A stretch of DNA of 64,000 bases from Halothiobacillus sp. (GCA_024636015.1 JAGXHU010000072.1:1-64000), one strand, 5' to 3'; positions 25,012 through 35,099 are shown, counted from the first letter of the stretch. Notes: a model not told the origin generated them from the sequence alone. Numbers and translations are program-made.

Positions 25012-27351
25012 TCAGGGATCGTAACCAAGGATTTCTCGTTTCAGTCCGTTTCGTTTGCCGAAGGCACCCAATCCCTTGAGTTCGATTTCGAAGATGATGG
25101 CGTTGGAGTAACTGATCGGATTGGTCGTGGTCGTCAGGGTTAGCGGCGTGACAACATAGCGTTTCAGCGCAATACGGGTTGCCCAGCAACAGGAGTCGTA
25201 GCCGACGCCCAGCAACGACTGCACGATCTTTTTCTGGTCGAAATCGTAGCCCAGCCGGCCCAGAATCTGCCAATGAGGGCTGGCTTGCCAGGCAAAGGAA
25301 ACGTCGGTTTGGCGATAGGGTGCCGTGAGATCCTGGGGTTTGGTGAAGTAGCTGAGGTTCGCCACGCTGCCGTGATCTGTTCGGTAGCCCAGTCGGGTCT
25401 GAGTTCGGCCGAGGTGACCGGTGTCGCTGGCGTATTCTGCCGTAAAGGCACCGTTCCAGTTCTTGTTGATATCCGAGTAGGCTTCGGCCACCACGGTCGA
25501 TCCGCCCGTGGCGACTGTCGGGATGACACGGCTTTCTCGAAAATTGTATTGCTGGGCTACGCGCAGGCTAATGGGTTCTGTGCCCTGCTCCGTATCCACC
25601 AGGGACCATGAAACCCCGTAGGTGAGGGCGTTGGCATCGCTGATTCGGTCGCCGCCCGAGAAACGATTGGGGGTGAATAGCTGACTGTAACTGAGGTTGG
25701 TCAAGCCGGAATCGAAAAGAGGGATGGCACTTTGGTCGCGATAGGGCACATTCAGATAGTACAGCCTTGGTTGCAGTTCGGCGCGATAACGCCCGGTCGA
25801 ACCATAACTGCGCTCGAAATAAAGTTTCGAGTCGACGCTCGTGATCGGCAACACTCGATTGATGGTGGTTTGGGGGTTGGCAGTGCCATACAGGGGATCG
25901 TTTACCCCCCGGGTAAGTTGGTAGCTGGTGGCATCCAGAGTCAGGCGTGGGGTGACTTCATACCAGCTGGAACGGAAAACATGGGACAGCGAAGGGGCAA
26001 TGTGGAGACGTTCACCCACGGTATTGCCGATATCGGGATGGGAGAATCGGGTGGCGTCTGCAACCAGTGATAAGTTTACGGGCCCGAGATCCCAGCTGCG
26101 TGATGCGGTCAGGCGCGGCATGATCCGGTAGGGATAAACCGACTCAGCAATCAGGGGATTGACTGTCTGATACTGCAACGCCATCACGCCCAGTGCCCAG
26201 CCGCCGGTCTGTGCATTCAGATTGAACTGGCTGGCCAGGTTGTCGGTGACGGACTGATTGAGATTGGTCGAAAAATCGTGGAAAAACTGTTTGTCCGAAA
26301 CCCGGTTGATGTTCAGGTTATAGCTCAGGTTTGCATTGACTTGCGTTTGATCCTTGGCGGTCAGCGACCAGCGGCGGCCCCCGTAGACGCGATCATGCGG
26401 CAACCAGAACAGGTTGACCTGGTCGCGCCCCAGCCCGGTATCGCCAAACGCGTGCAGATACCGGAACTCCGTATCCAGCCCGAGGCCGCGGCGGGTGAAG
26501 AGGTGTGGGCCAATAGTCGCGTCCATGTTGGGCGCGATGTTCCAATACACAGGCTGAGCATATTCGAGCCCCCCCCCCGAACTGCTGCCGAATGAGGGAT
26601 ACAGCAATCCGCTCTGACGTTGTTTATTGCTGGAGAACGTCCAATACGGGAAATAGAACACGGGCACGCCGCCGGCATGCAGCACGGCATCGTGGGCGAC
26701 ACTTTTACCGGTTGCCCGATCCATCGTGATGCGTTTGGCGGAGATATCCCAGTCGCGATGTCCGGGCGGGCAAGTCGAATAATCAGCCGAATCGAGCTGG
26801 TAGGTCGACGCGCTCTGCTGTTCGATCTGTTTAGCAGTACCTGACGCGTGCCGTGTGGCGATCCAGTACCGGGTGTTGCTGAGATGGCCCTGATGGACTT
26901 GCGGCAGCAGCCAGCCGTGTTCGGCCTGGATGACGAAGTCCGGCGTCTCGTACCACAGGTCCCCGGCGCCGGTGATCTTTTCGTCCGGCTTTTTCTGATA
27001 GGTCAGCTTGTCGCCAGTCACGCGGTCGGTCGGGCGCTGAATCCGGGCATCGCCGATCATCTTGATCGTGCCGTCCTGCTCCAGTTTGATCTGGTTTGCC
27101 GTAGCCTGGGTCGGCGTGTCGAGCGGATGGGTCGTCAGGGGTGGTCGATCCGGCCCGAAGGGAGGACACAACGGAAAATCGGGATCCCCGCTGGTTTCGT
27201 GCGGCGCCGGTTTCGTGCCCTGCGCGGCCCATCCGCTGATAGGGCATACGCCGAACAAGCCGAACAGGAGCGCGATGACCAGCAGCCGGTCGGTGGTTCG
27301 TCGGCCTGGGGCAGAGGTGAAAGGCGAGAAGAATGACACGCCAGGGGTCAC
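25012..27351 (-). CDS. lptD: LPS-assembly outer-membrane protein LptD
   Basis: LptD forms the outer-membrane barrel that, with LptE, inserts lipopolysaccharide in the outer leaflet. It has 779 residues: a signal peptide (about residues 20-43), a periplasmic OstA-like domain (about 80-190, with VTGDKLTYQKK) and a large C-terminal barrel. The Cys needed for disulfide-controlled assembly are present: C62, one near residue 196 (YSTCPPG) and the adjacent pair SCCW near the C-terminus. The start is a GTG overlapping the adk stop by 4 bases. Confidence 0.97.
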   Translation of the reverse strand: MTPGVSFFSPFTSAPGRRTTDRLLVIALLFGLFGVCPISGWAAQGTKPAPHETSGDPDFPLCPPFGPDRPPLTTHPLDTPTQATANQIKLEQDGTIKMIGDARIQRPTDRVTGDKLTYQKKPDEKITGAGDLWYETPDFVIQAEHGWLLPQVHQGHLSNTRYWIATRHASGTAKQIEQQSASTYQLDSADYSTCPPGHRDWDISAKRITMDRATGKSVAHDAVLHAGGVPVFYFPYWTFSSNKQRQSGLLYPSFGSSSGGGLEYAQPVYWNIAPNMDATIGPHLFTRRGLGLDTEFRYLHAFGDTGLGRDQVNLFWLPHDRVYGGRRWSLTAKDQTQVNANLSYNLNINRVSDKQFFHDFSTNLNQSVTDNLASQFNLNAQTGGWALGVMALQYQTVNPLIAESVYPYRIMPRLTASRSWDLGPVNLSLVADATRFSHPDIGNTVGERLHIAPSLSHVFRSSWYEVTPRLTLDATSYQLTRGVNDPLYGTANPQTTINRVLPITSVDSKLYFERSYGSTGRYRAELQPRLYYLNVPYRDQSAIPLFDSGLTNLSYSQLFTPNRFSGGDRISDANALTYGVSWSLVDTEQGTEPISLRVAQQYNFRESRVIPTVATGGSTVVAEAYSDINKNWNGAFTAEYASDTGHLGRTQTRLGYRTDHGSVANLSYFTKPQDLTAPYRQTDVSFAWQASPHWQILGRLGYDFDQKKIVQSLLGVGYDSCCWATRIALKRYVVTPLTLTTTTNPISYSNAIIFEIELKGLGAFGKRNGLKREILGYDP

Positions 27352-28001
27352 GACTTCATGCGTTCGATCACGTCGTGGAACTCTTCAGTAATCGTATCGA
27401 TCGGGCGTGTGCCATCGATGCGGAATAACTTGCCCTGGTCGGCGTAAAATGCGATCAGGGGCGCAGTTTGTTCCTCGAATACGGTGAGGCGCTTGCTCAC
27501 GGTGGCCTCGTTGTCGTCGCCCCGTTGAATCAGGGGTCCGCCACAGGCATCGCAGATATCGGGTTGTTTGCTGGGGTGGGTGAAGCGATTGAAAACGGCA
27601 CCACAATCGGCACAAGTTTGCCGTCCGGTCAGCCGTTGCATCAGATCCTCGAAGGGAATATCCAGCAGAATGGCGGCTTCCAGAGTTTGTTGCAGTTCGC
27701 CGAGCAGACCGTCGAGTGCTTCCGCCTGCGCGAGATTGCGTGGGAAACCGTCCAGGATGTAGCCGCGCTGAGTGTCCGCTTGATTCAGCCGTTCTTTGAT
27801 CATGCCCAAGACGATGTCGTCACTGACGAGTTGGCCGCTATCCATGGCGGTTTTGGCAGCCAGGCCGAGGGGCGTGCCCGCGGCGACTGCTGCCCGCAGC
27901 AGGTCGCCGGTAGAGATCTGGATGACGCCGTAGTGGTCGACCAGTTTTTTTGCCTGAGTGCCTTTGCCGGAGCCTGGGGCGCCAAGAAGAACGATACGCA
28001 T
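27348..28001 (-). CDS. adk: Adenylate kinase
   Basis: Converts ATP and AMP to two ADP. 217 residues from the ATG at 28001, with the P-loop GAPGSGKGT at 7-15, the AMP site and DGFPRN near 84-89. The LID contains four Cys (C130, C133, C150, C153) in CxxC pairs, indicating a zinc-stabilised LID, common in Gram-positives and present in some proteobacteria but absent from the E. coli enzyme. The longer frame to 28196 lacks family similarity. It overlaps lptD by 4 bases and is divergent from ppa. Confidence 0.97.
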   Translation of the reverse strand: MRIVLLGAPGSGKGTQAKKLVDHYGVIQISTGDLLRAAVAAGTPLGLAAKTAMDSGQLVSDDIVLGMIKERLNQADTQRGYILDGFPRNLAQAEALDGLLGELQQTLEAAILLDIPFEDLMQRLTGRQTCADCGAVFNRFTHPSKQPDICDACGGPLIQRGDDNEATVSKRLTVFEEQTAPLIAFYADQGKLFRIDGTRPIDTITEEFHDVIERMKS

Positions 28002-28074
28002 GGGCGGGATTTCCTGAAACAATCGAAAGAGGTTGATGTTGCCAGCGGAACCGGCGCGATAAAAATAAAGTCCG

Positions 28075-28080
28075 TATAAT
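28075..28080 (+). promoter_or_regulatory. Candidate -10 element for ppa
   Basis: A perfect TATAAT lies 88 bases upstream of the ppa ATG in the adk-ppa divergent region. No good -35 hexamer is found at 16-18 bases spacing, so the promoter is tentative. Confidence 0.35.
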
Positions 28081-28097
28081 ACGCAAACTTTGTGTCT

Positions 28098-28121
28098 GGG
28101 CGGTATGCACTTGTACCGCCC
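28098..28121 (+). promoter_or_regulatory. Hairpin in the ppa 5' leader
   Basis: A perfect 8-base-pair stem GGGCGGTA / TACCGCCC with an eight-base loop is followed by CGTTGTTTT. It would lie in the untranslated leader if transcription starts at the upstream TATAAT. It could act as a weak terminator/attenuator or mRNA stabiliser. Confidence 0.4.
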
Positions 28122-28167
28122 CGTTGTTTTATACCCACGCATTTTTGTTTGTTTCCAGGAGAAAAAC

Positions 28168-28698
28168 ATGGATTTAGCCAAGATTCCCGCCGGCAAGGCG
28201 ACCCCCGAGGATATTTTCGTTGTGATCGAGATCCCGGCTCAGGGCGCGCCGATCAAGTACGAGGTGGACAAGGACTCGGGTGCCTTGCTGGTGGACCGCT
28301 TCATGGCAACCGCAATGTTTTATCCGGCCAACTACGGTTTTATCCCGAATACCTTGTCGGAAGATGGTGATCCGGTGGATGTGCTGGTCGTCACCCCTAC
28401 GCCGCTGATGCCTGGTTCGGTGATTCGCGCTCGTCCGGTCGGTATGTTGAAAATGACGGATGAATCCGGCGTGGACGCGAAAATCATTGCGGTTCCGCAC
28501 AGCAAGCTGACCCCGTTGTATACCGATATACAGGAAGCCACGGACTTGCCGGAATTGTTGCTGGCTCAGATCAAGCATTTCTTCGAGCAATACAAGGCGT
28601 TGGAAGTCGGCAAGTGGGTTCGCGTCGACGGTTGGGCGGATAAAGCGGCAGCTTGTACGGAGATTAATGCCTCCATCGCGCGTTATACCGCGTCCTGA
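28168..28698 (+). CDS. ppa: Inorganic pyrophosphatase (family I)
   Basis: Hydrolyses pyrophosphate and so drives biosynthetic reactions. 176 residues, the length of E. coli Ppa. The metal-binding signature DGDPVD lies at residues 66-71, preceded by YGFIPNT. AGGAG lies 6 bases before the ATG; longer frames upstream include the leader hairpin and are rejected. It is followed after 39 bases by mrdA on the same strand. Confidence 0.97.
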   Translation: MDLAKIPAGKATPEDIFVVIEIPAQGAPIKYEVDKDSGALLVDRFMATAMFYPANYGFIPNTLSEDGDPVDVLVVTPTPLMPGSVIRARPVGMLKMTDESGVDAKIIAVPHSKLTPLYTDIQEATDLPELLLAQIKHFFEQYKALEVGKWVRVDGWADKAAACTEINASIARYTAS

Positions 28699-28737
28699 TC
28701 GCGCTTTTCGGCCTGTGACCCCCGCTGATCTGGTGTT

Positions 28738-30606
28738 ATGAGCATTCGTGATTCTTTTCGCGATTCGCAGCATGATGCCCTGAACGATCGCAGTCGCGGG
28801 CGACGCATCTTCCGGCGTCGGGTGCTTCTGGCCGCACTGATTGCGGTAATTGTCTTTTCGGTGTTGATCTGGCGGGCGGCGTTTCTGCAGGTGGATCGTC
28901 ACGCGCATTTTTCCGAACTGGCCGAAAAAAACCGAATCCGTACGTTGGTCATTCCGCCCGAGCGCGGGCGGATCTTTGACGACGACGGTCGGGTAGTGGC
29001 GGGTAACACCGCTACGTTTCAGGCGCAGATCACACCGGAAGATGCCACGGATCTCAAGCATGAGCTGGTCATCCTGCAGGAGGTGCTGGGTCTTGATGAC
29101 GATACCCTGCACGATTTGCGCGAACGCATTCGTTTCGGACGATCCTTCGATCCGGCCTTGGTGAAATCCGATCTCACGCGCTATGAAATGGCCAAACTGG
29201 CGCAGCTTCAGCCTTGGTTGCCTGGTGTCGATATCGTCTCCAGTCTGAAGCGGACCTACCCCTACGGCCATTTATTCGCGCATGTGGTCGGGTACGTGGG
29301 CAGAATTAACGTGGCTGATCTGAAGCGGATCAATCCCGATCTGTATCAGGGCACGCAGTACATCGGCAAATCCGGTATCGAACGTCAGTACGAGGATGTT
29401 TTGCACGGAACGCCCGGACACAAGGAGGTCGAGGTGGACGCGCTGGGGCGTGTGGTGAAGGTGCTGAAAATCACTCCAGCAGTGCCGGGGCAAGATATCC
29501 ATCTGTCACTCGACGTACCCCTGCAGGGCATTGCCGCTGCGGCATTGGGCAGTTACAGCGGCGCGTTGGTGGCGGAAGATCCCCGTACGGGGGCGATCAA
29601 GGCGATGGTGTCTCGCCCCAGTTTCGATCCGAACCTGTTTGTGGATGGCATCAGCCGGAAGAATTACCAAGCCTTACTGAATGATCCCGAGCGCCCCCTG
29701 TATGACCGTGCGGTCACGGCGACCTATCCGCCCGGCTCGACGATCAAGCCGGTGATGGGCTTGGCGGGACTGCAGTACGGGCTGGTTGATCCGAACAAGA
29801 AGTTCTTTGCCGGTCCCTATTTCCAGATTCCAGGTGATAAACACCATTATCGGGACTGGAAGAAATGGGGGCATGGTTGGGTGAACCTGGATCAGGCAAT
29901 TACCCAGTCCTGCGACGTGTATTTCTATGATTTGGCCTACCGGATGGGTATCGATCGTCTGCACGAATTCCTGACCGGGTTCGGCCTGGGCGAGAAAACG
30001 GGTATCGATCTGCCCAGCGAATCTACCGGACTCGTACCCTCGCGGGCGTGGAAACGCAAAACTAAGGGGCAGGTGTGGTATCCCGGTGAAACCGTGATTG
30101 CGGGAATTGGGCAGGGATATATGTTGACGACGGTGTTGCAACTGGCTCAGACGGTGTCGATTCTGGCTGAGTCCGGCAAACGCCAGCGCCCCTGGCTGGT
30201 GAAAAGCCACGAGCTAACGGAGCCGCCGATCAAACTCAAAAATCCCGTTTTCTGGCAGGATGTGCGTCACGGTATGCTGGATGTGGTCAATAGTGCGCAT
30301 GGTACGGCACGTCGAATTGCCGCCCCGTATCTGATTGCGGGTAAAACGGGGACTGCCCAGGTGTTTACCGTGGCGCAGAATGCTGAATACCATGCCAAGG
30401 ATCTGGCAAAGAAATTACACGACCACGCCGTGTTTATTGGCTTTGCTCCCTATGGTGATCCCAAGATTGCGGTGGCTGTTTTAGCGGAGCACGGCGGGAG
30501 CGGATCGGGGACGACGGCCCCTATGGCGCGCAGGGTGATGGATTATTACCTCGGGTATCAACCGAGCAAGACCGTTAAGCCGGAGTTTGTGCAACATGGC
30601 GATTAA
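28738..30606 (+). CDS. mrdA: Penicillin-binding protein 2, cell-elongation transpeptidase
   Basis: Class B PBP that cross-links peptidoglycan in the elongasome with RodA and MreB. 622 residues: cytoplasmic tail, a single membrane segment (about 28-50), a dimerisation domain and a transpeptidase domain with S334-T-I-K337, SCD at 391-393 and KTG at 536-538. All catalytic motifs are intact. rodA begins within its last 11 bases, so the pair is coupled, the usual order. Confidence 0.97.
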   Translation: MSIRDSFRDSQHDALNDRSRGRRIFRRRVLLAALIAVIVFSVLIWRAAFLQVDRHAHFSELAEKNRIRTLVIPPERGRIFDDDGRVVAGNTATFQAQITPEDATDLKHELVILQEVLGLDDDTLHDLRERIRFGRSFDPALVKSDLTRYEMAKLAQLQPWLPGVDIVSSLKRTYPYGHLFAHVVGYVGRINVADLKRINPDLYQGTQYIGKSGIERQYEDVLHGTPGHKEVEVDALGRVVKVLKITPAVPGQDIHLSLDVPLQGIAAAALGSYSGALVAEDPRTGAIKAMVSRPSFDPNLFVDGISRKNYQALLNDPERPLYDRAVTATYPPGSTIKPVMGLAGLQYGLVDPNKKFFAGPYFQIPGDKHHYRDWKKWGHGWVNLDQAITQSCDVYFYDLAYRMGIDRLHEFLTGFGLGEKTGIDLPSESTGLVPSRAWKRKTKGQVWYPGETVIAGIGQGYMLTTVLQLAQTVSILAESGKRQRPWLVKSHELTEPPIKLKNPVFWQDVRHGMLDVVNSAHGTARRIAAPYLIAGKTGTAQVFTVAQNAEYHAKDLAKKLHDHAVFIGFAPYGDPKIAVAVLAEHGGSGSGTTAPMARRVMDYYLGYQPSKTVKPEFVQHGD

Positions 30607-31792
30607 GGCACCGCGCAGGAAATTCCGCGCGCACGAACGTCTGGACTCAGCATCCGGATTAGGGGAGCGTCAGGAGTGGTTCCGCGTGTCGGGCCGGATA
30701 TTTGGTGTATTGGGCCGGATCCGCTACGACCCGGTTCTGCTGTTTTTTTTGATGCTGATCGCGACCATCGGTCTCGTGGCCGGTTATTCCGCTTCGGAGC
30801 AGAGCGTGATCTGGGTCGAAAAGAGCGCCTTTCGGTTCGTTTTGGCGTTCCTGCTGATGCTGCTGATCGCCCAAATTCCGCAGCGCTTTTTTTTCGCTGT
30901 GGCACCCTGGCTGTTCGTCAGCGTTGTGCTGATGCTCGTAGCAGTCTGGTTGGTGGGTGACGTCGGCAAGGGCGCGCGCCGTTGGCTGGATCTGGGGTTC
31001 ATTCGCTTTCAGCCGGCCGAGATATTGAAGATCGGTATGCCGATGATGCTGGCCTGGTTTCTATCCAAGCGCCCTTTACCGCCCCGTTTTCTGGATGTGG
31101 TGCTCGCGTTGACGTTGCTCGCCGTGCCCACGGTACTGATTGTGATGCAGCCTGACCTGGGAACGGCGATTCTGGTGATGATGGCGGGCCTGTTCGTGCT
31201 GTTTTTCGCTGGTCTGTCCTGGTATTACGTGCTGGGTTTTATGGCGATCATTTCGGCCGCCGCGCCTCTGATGTGGTTCTATGTCATGCACGACTATCAG
31301 AAAGAACGGGTCCTGACGCTGTTCAATCCGATGGCCGATCCCTTGGGCGCCGGTTACCACACGATCCAGTCGATGATCGCCATCGGCTCCGGTGGGATTT
31401 GGGGCAAGGGTTGGCTGCAGGGCACGCAGTCGCACCTGAATTTCCTGCCGGAAGGCACCACCGACTTCATTCTGGCGGTTTATGCCGAGGAGTTCGGATT
31501 GATGGGGTTGATCATCCTGTTCAGTCTTTATCTGGCCGTGATCTGGCGGGGTCTGTATATCGCTGCTTATGCGGAGTCGGTGGCCGGACGCCTGTTGGCG
31601 GCAGCCATTTCTATGACCTTCCTCGTCTATGTGTTCGTGAACGCCGGCATGGTCATCGGCATCCTGCCGGTAGTGGGTGTTCCGCTGCCCTTGATGAGTT
31701 ATGGCGGAACGGCGCTCGTGACCATCATGATCGCCTTGGGTATGCTGATGAGTATTCGCACGCAGCGCAGCTTTTTGGGGCATGAACGATGA
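30596..31792 (+). CDS. mrdB: Peptidoglycan glycosyltransferase RodA
   Basis: SEDS-family polymerase that extends glycan strands from lipid II in partnership with PBP2. 398 residues with a basic N-terminal tail and about ten membrane segments. Family blocks are visible near the C-terminus, such as GVPLPLMSYGGTAL and the internal GLDLGTA-like QPDLGTAILV. I chose the ATG at 30596, with GGAG upstream, over a GTG three codons earlier. Overlaps mrdA by 11 bases and mltB by 4. Confidence 0.97.
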   Translation: MAIKAPRRKFRAHERLDSASGLGERQEWFRVSGRIFGVLGRIRYDPVLLFFLMLIATIGLVAGYSASEQSVIWVEKSAFRFVLAFLLMLLIAQIPQRFFFAVAPWLFVSVVLMLVAVWLVGDVGKGARRWLDLGFIRFQPAEILKIGMPMMLAWFLSKRPLPPRFLDVVLALTLLAVPTVLIVMQPDLGTAILVMMAGLFVLFFAGLSWYYVLGFMAIISAAAPLMWFYVMHDYQKERVLTLFNPMADPLGAGYHTIQSMIAIGSGGIWGKGWLQGTQSHLNFLPEGTTDFILAVYAEEFGLMGLIILFSLYLAVIWRGLYIAAYAESVAGRLLAAAISMTFLVYVFVNAGMVIGILPVVGVPLPLMSYGGTALVTIMIALGMLMSIRTQRSFLGHER

Positions 31793-32880
31793 GCAGTTAT
31801 TTGGGCGGGAAATCAGGTTTGAAAATGAAAATTGGGCGGGGCTTAACCGGTGTTGGGCTGTTTATTCTTGCGGTCGGCATTATGTCGGCCCGAGCCGATC
31901 AAGCGCCTGGTCAATACGCGCAGCGTGCCGATGTGCGGGCGTTCGCCGCGGAAGCCGCAAAGCAGTCGGGCATCCCACAGACAGAAATTCAGCAATGGCT
32001 GGATGCTGCCCGCTACCAGCAAAGCATCATCGACGCGATGAACCGTCCGGCCGAATCAAAGACCTGGGCGCAATATCGTCCGATTTTCATCACGCCAAAA
32101 CGGATTGCCGATGGCGTCGCCTTCTGGGATGCCCATGCGGATTTGCTCGATCAGGTGTCCAAAAAATATGGTGTGTCGCCCGCAATCATCGTGGCGATTG
32201 TCGGGGTGGAAACCTTTTATGGCCAGCGGATGGGTAGCTATCGGGTGATCGATGCCCTGGCAACCCTGGGGTTCGACTACCCGAAGCGTGGGGCATTTTT
32301 TCGCGGACAGTTGATCGATTTCTTTAAGATGGCGAGTGCGGATCATTTGAACATCGACGATGCCGTCGGCAGTTATGCCGGTGCGTTGGGGATGCCGCAA
32401 TTCATTCCATCGAGTTACCTGGCGTATGCCATCGATGGGGATGGGGATGGTCGCGCGGACCTCTGGCACAGCCCGGCCGATGTATTTGCCAGCGTGGCTA
32501 ACTACTTCGCCGAGCATGGTTGGGTGCATGATGGACCGGTCGGCTTCCCGATCGATGTTTCAACTCAACAGGCCGCCCTTGAGCCGTATTTGAACACGGG
32601 GCGCGATTTGAAGGCCAAGGTGACGGTTGGCCAGTTGCGCGCGTTGGGGATCACTTTGCCGAAGGACCTGTATCTGCCGGATCAGGAAAAAGTGATGCTC
32701 TTTACCCTGACTGGCCCGGACAAGGTGGCGTATTGGGTGGGTCTGGATAACTTCTACACGATCACCCGTTACAATCACAGTACGTTGTACGCTATGGCGG
32801 TCTGGCAACTCAGCCAGGCTATTACGTCGGCGCGTGAACAGCAGATGAATTCAACCGAATCCGGCGCTACGCAACCATGA
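31789..32880 (+). CDS. mltB: Lytic murein transglycosylase B
   Basis: A GH103/SLT_2 lytic transglycosylase that cleaves glycan strands to 1,6-anhydromuropeptides. 363 residues, N-terminal hydrophobic signal (about residues 15-36) without a lipobox Cys, so probably soluble periplasmic or membrane-tethered. The catalytic Glu lies in AIVGVETFYGQ near residue 144, and GALGMPQFIPSSY near residue 200. Overlaps rodA and rlpA by 4 bases each. Confidence 0.94.
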   Translation: MSSYLGGKSGLKMKIGRGLTGVGLFILAVGIMSARADQAPGQYAQRADVRAFAAEAAKQSGIPQTEIQQWLDAARYQQSIIDAMNRPAESKTWAQYRPIFITPKRIADGVAFWDAHADLLDQVSKKYGVSPAIIVAIVGVETFYGQRMGSYRVIDALATLGFDYPKRGAFFRGQLIDFFKMASADHLNIDDAVGSYAGALGMPQFIPSSYLAYAIDGDGDGRADLWHSPADVFASVANYFAEHGWVHDGPVGFPIDVSTQQAALEPYLNTGRDLKAKVTVGQLRALGITLPKDLYLPDQEKVMLFTLTGPDKVAYWVGLDNFYTITRYNHSTLYAMAVWQLSQAITSAREQQMNSTESGATQP

Positions 32881-33752
32881 CGGTATCGCTTGCCAAACCT
32901 GCATGGGTCATCCGATGGCCTGGGCTGGTCGGGGCAGGGTTGGTGGTTATATTGTTATTGCTGGCCGGTTGTTCCTCCGGACCGCGGCTCAATCCGGGCG
33001 AAGCCGCCACGGAGAATGCGACACCCCGTTTTGAAAGTCAGCCCAATCGCCTCAATCCCTCAGCCTATGAGGTCAATGGTCGCAGCTATCGGGTGTTATC
33101 AAATAATACGGGGTACGATGAGCAGGGCGTTGCTTCGTGGTATGGGCCAAAATTCCAGAGCAGGCCGACCGCCAGCGGCGAGCGGTACAATATGTACGCG
33201 ATGACGGCCGCCCACAAAACGCTGCGGATTCCGGCCTACGTGCAGGTTACGAATCTGGAAAACGGTAAACAGGTTGTAGTGCGGGTGAACGATCGGGGGC
33301 CGTTCGTGTCGAATCGCATCATCGATCTGTCGTATGCGGCTGCCCGGAAAATCGGCATGCTGGGGCGAGGAACGGCGATGGTCGATGTTCGTGTCGTGAC
33401 CCCAGATTCCCCGTCTGCACCGGTACCCGTTACCGTGGCGGATCGCACGGTTGCGCCGACACCCGTGACTTTTGTGCCATCGGGTCGTGGTTCGTCGGCA
33501 GCAGCGCTGCCGCACGCGGTCTGGGGATCGGATGTATTCATTCAGGTGGGTGCCTACGGCGAGATCGGGCATGTGCTCGATGTCCGACGTCGCCTCGATC
33601 AGGCGAATCTGGGGCCGGTGCGAACGGAGCCAGTCGGTTCCTTGAGCCGGGTACGTATCGGGCCGATTCCCTCGCTCGAAACGTACGACCAGATGATGGA
33701 TCAACTCAGAAAAATTGGTTTTGAAAACGCGCAGATGGTGGTTGAACAATGA
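32877..33752 (+). CDS. rlpA: RlpA-like septal lytic transglycosylase lipoprotein
   Basis: 291 residues. The lipobox LAGC places the lipidated Cys at residue 32. A double-psi beta-barrel RlpA domain follows (about 75-170, with GVASWYGPKF, YDMYAMTAAHKTL-like YNMYAMTAAHKTL, and NDRGPF). The C-terminal SPOR domain (about 218-291, VFIQVGAYGE) binds denuded glycan at division sites. In Pseudomonas RlpA cleaves glycans lacking stem peptides. Part of the overlapping cell-wall operon. Confidence 0.95.
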   Translation: MTVSLAKPAWVIRWPGLVGAGLVVILLLLAGCSSGPRLNPGEAATENATPRFESQPNRLNPSAYEVNGRSYRVLSNNTGYDEQGVASWYGPKFQSRPTASGERYNMYAMTAAHKTLRIPAYVQVTNLENGKQVVVRVNDRGPFVSNRIIDLSYAAARKIGMLGRGTAMVDVRVVTPDSPSAPVPVTVADRTVAPTPVTFVPSGRGSSAAALPHAVWGSDVFIQVGAYGEIGHVLDVRRRLDQANLGPVRTEPVGSLSRVRIGPIPSLETYDQMMDQLRKIGFENAQMVVEQ

Positions 33753-34972
33753 TGGGTAAGTTTAGATATCAGTGGAATCGGGCGTTGGCAAGCCGTGCCT
33801 GGTTTGGTGTGAGCGGGCGGTTCGTCTCCGCTGCAGTTTTGTCTTTGGTTGTCGTATCGACTGGTATGGCGGCTGTGCCCGTTCCCGATGCACCGGCAGC
33901 CATGCCGATCCCCGGTGCGCCCGTACTTTCGGCGCGCTCATACGTTTTGCTGGATGCCAATACCGATCAGACCATCGTCGAAAAAAATGCCGACGAGCCG
34001 GTGCCGCCGGCCAGCATCACCAAGTTGATGACCTCTTACCTGATTTTCAGCGCACTGAAGTCGGGTCAGATCCATCTCACCGATATGGTCACGATCAGCA
34101 AGAATGCCTGGGAGATGCAGGGTTCCAAGATGTTCATCGAGGTGGGCAAACAGGTCAGCGTTGAGAACCTCTTGCGGGGCATGATCGTGCAGTCCGGCAA
34201 TGATGCGGCGACCGCATTGGCTGAATACGTGGGGGGGAACCAGGCATCGTTTGTTTCGGAGATGAATGCCACGGCCAAGAAGCTGGGCATGACCCACACG
34301 CACTATGAGGACCCAACCGGCTGGCCGGCGCCTGGGCATGTCATGTCGGCTCGGGACATCAGTATCCTGTTCGATGATCTGGTCCGGCGGTTCCCCGAGT
34401 ACTACCACGAATTCTTCCGGCAGAAGGAATTTACCTGGAATGGCATCAAGCAGTTCAACCGGGAGAAACTGCTGTTCCGGGACAACTGGGTCGATGGCGG
34501 CAAAACAGGTCATACCGAAGAAGCGGGTTATTGCCTGGCCACGTCCGGACAGCAGAACGGTATGCGTCTGATCGCCGTGGTGCTGGGAACAGAGAGTGAC
34601 GATGCACGGAACAATGAAGCCGAGGCCCTGCTGAATTACGGATTCCGATTTTTCGAGAACGTGCCCGTACGCAAAGCCGGGGATATCTTGGCAACCCCCG
34701 AAGTGTACAAGGGTGTCAGCAACAGCGTTCCCGTTGGTCTGGTACAGAATATGATCGTACTGGTGCCGAAGGGGCAGACCAAGAATGTCACGGTTTCCAT
34801 GAGCTTGACCCCGAAATTGGTGGCGCCGTTGACGGCGGATCAACCGGTAGGCAAGTTGACGGTGAAGCTGGGAGACAAGGTTCTCGCTACCCGTGATGTG
34901 GTCGCCCTCAAGGCGGTGCCGAAAGGCGGCTTCTTCAAGAACATGGTTGATAGCGTTCGGCTGTGGTTTTAG
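33749..34972 (+). CDS. dacA: D-alanyl-D-alanine carboxypeptidase (PBP5/6 type)
   Basis: Removes the terminal D-Ala of stem pentapeptides and so limits cross-linking. 407 residues, signal peptide (about 22-42), S11 serine peptidase domain with S89-I-T-K92, SGN at 149-151 and KTG at 252-254, then a beta-rich PBP5 C-terminal domain and a final amphipathic helix (FFKNMVDSVRLWF) for membrane anchoring. A run of Pro/Ala between the signal and the catalytic domain is slightly longer than usual. Overlaps rlpA by 4 bases. 127 bases without clear signals separate it from dat. Confidence 0.96.
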   Translation: MMGKFRYQWNRALASRAWFGVSGRFVSAAVLSLVVVSTGMAAVPVPDAPAAMPIPGAPVLSARSYVLLDANTDQTIVEKNADEPVPPASITKLMTSYLIFSALKSGQIHLTDMVTISKNAWEMQGSKMFIEVGKQVSVENLLRGMIVQSGNDAATALAEYVGGNQASFVSEMNATAKKLGMTHTHYEDPTGWPAPGHVMSARDISILFDDLVRRFPEYYHEFFRQKEFTWNGIKQFNREKLLFRDNWVDGGKTGHTEEAGYCLATSGQQNGMRLIAVVLGTESDDARNNEAEALLNYGFRFFENVPVRKAGDILATPEVYKGVSNSVPVGLVQNMIVLVPKGQTKNVTVSMSLTPKLVAPLTADQPVGKLTVKLGDKVLATRDVVALKAVPKGGFFKNMVDSVRLWF

Positions 34973-35099
34973 ACGACGCAGGGTGCGGGAGCGTACATCG
35001 GCCTTAACCCAGCCGTTTGGTCCTGTCGCCGGGGCCGCTTCGGTAGGCTGACTGTTCCGAACTTTTTACATCGCCTGATCTTTTTATAGTGGATGGGTC

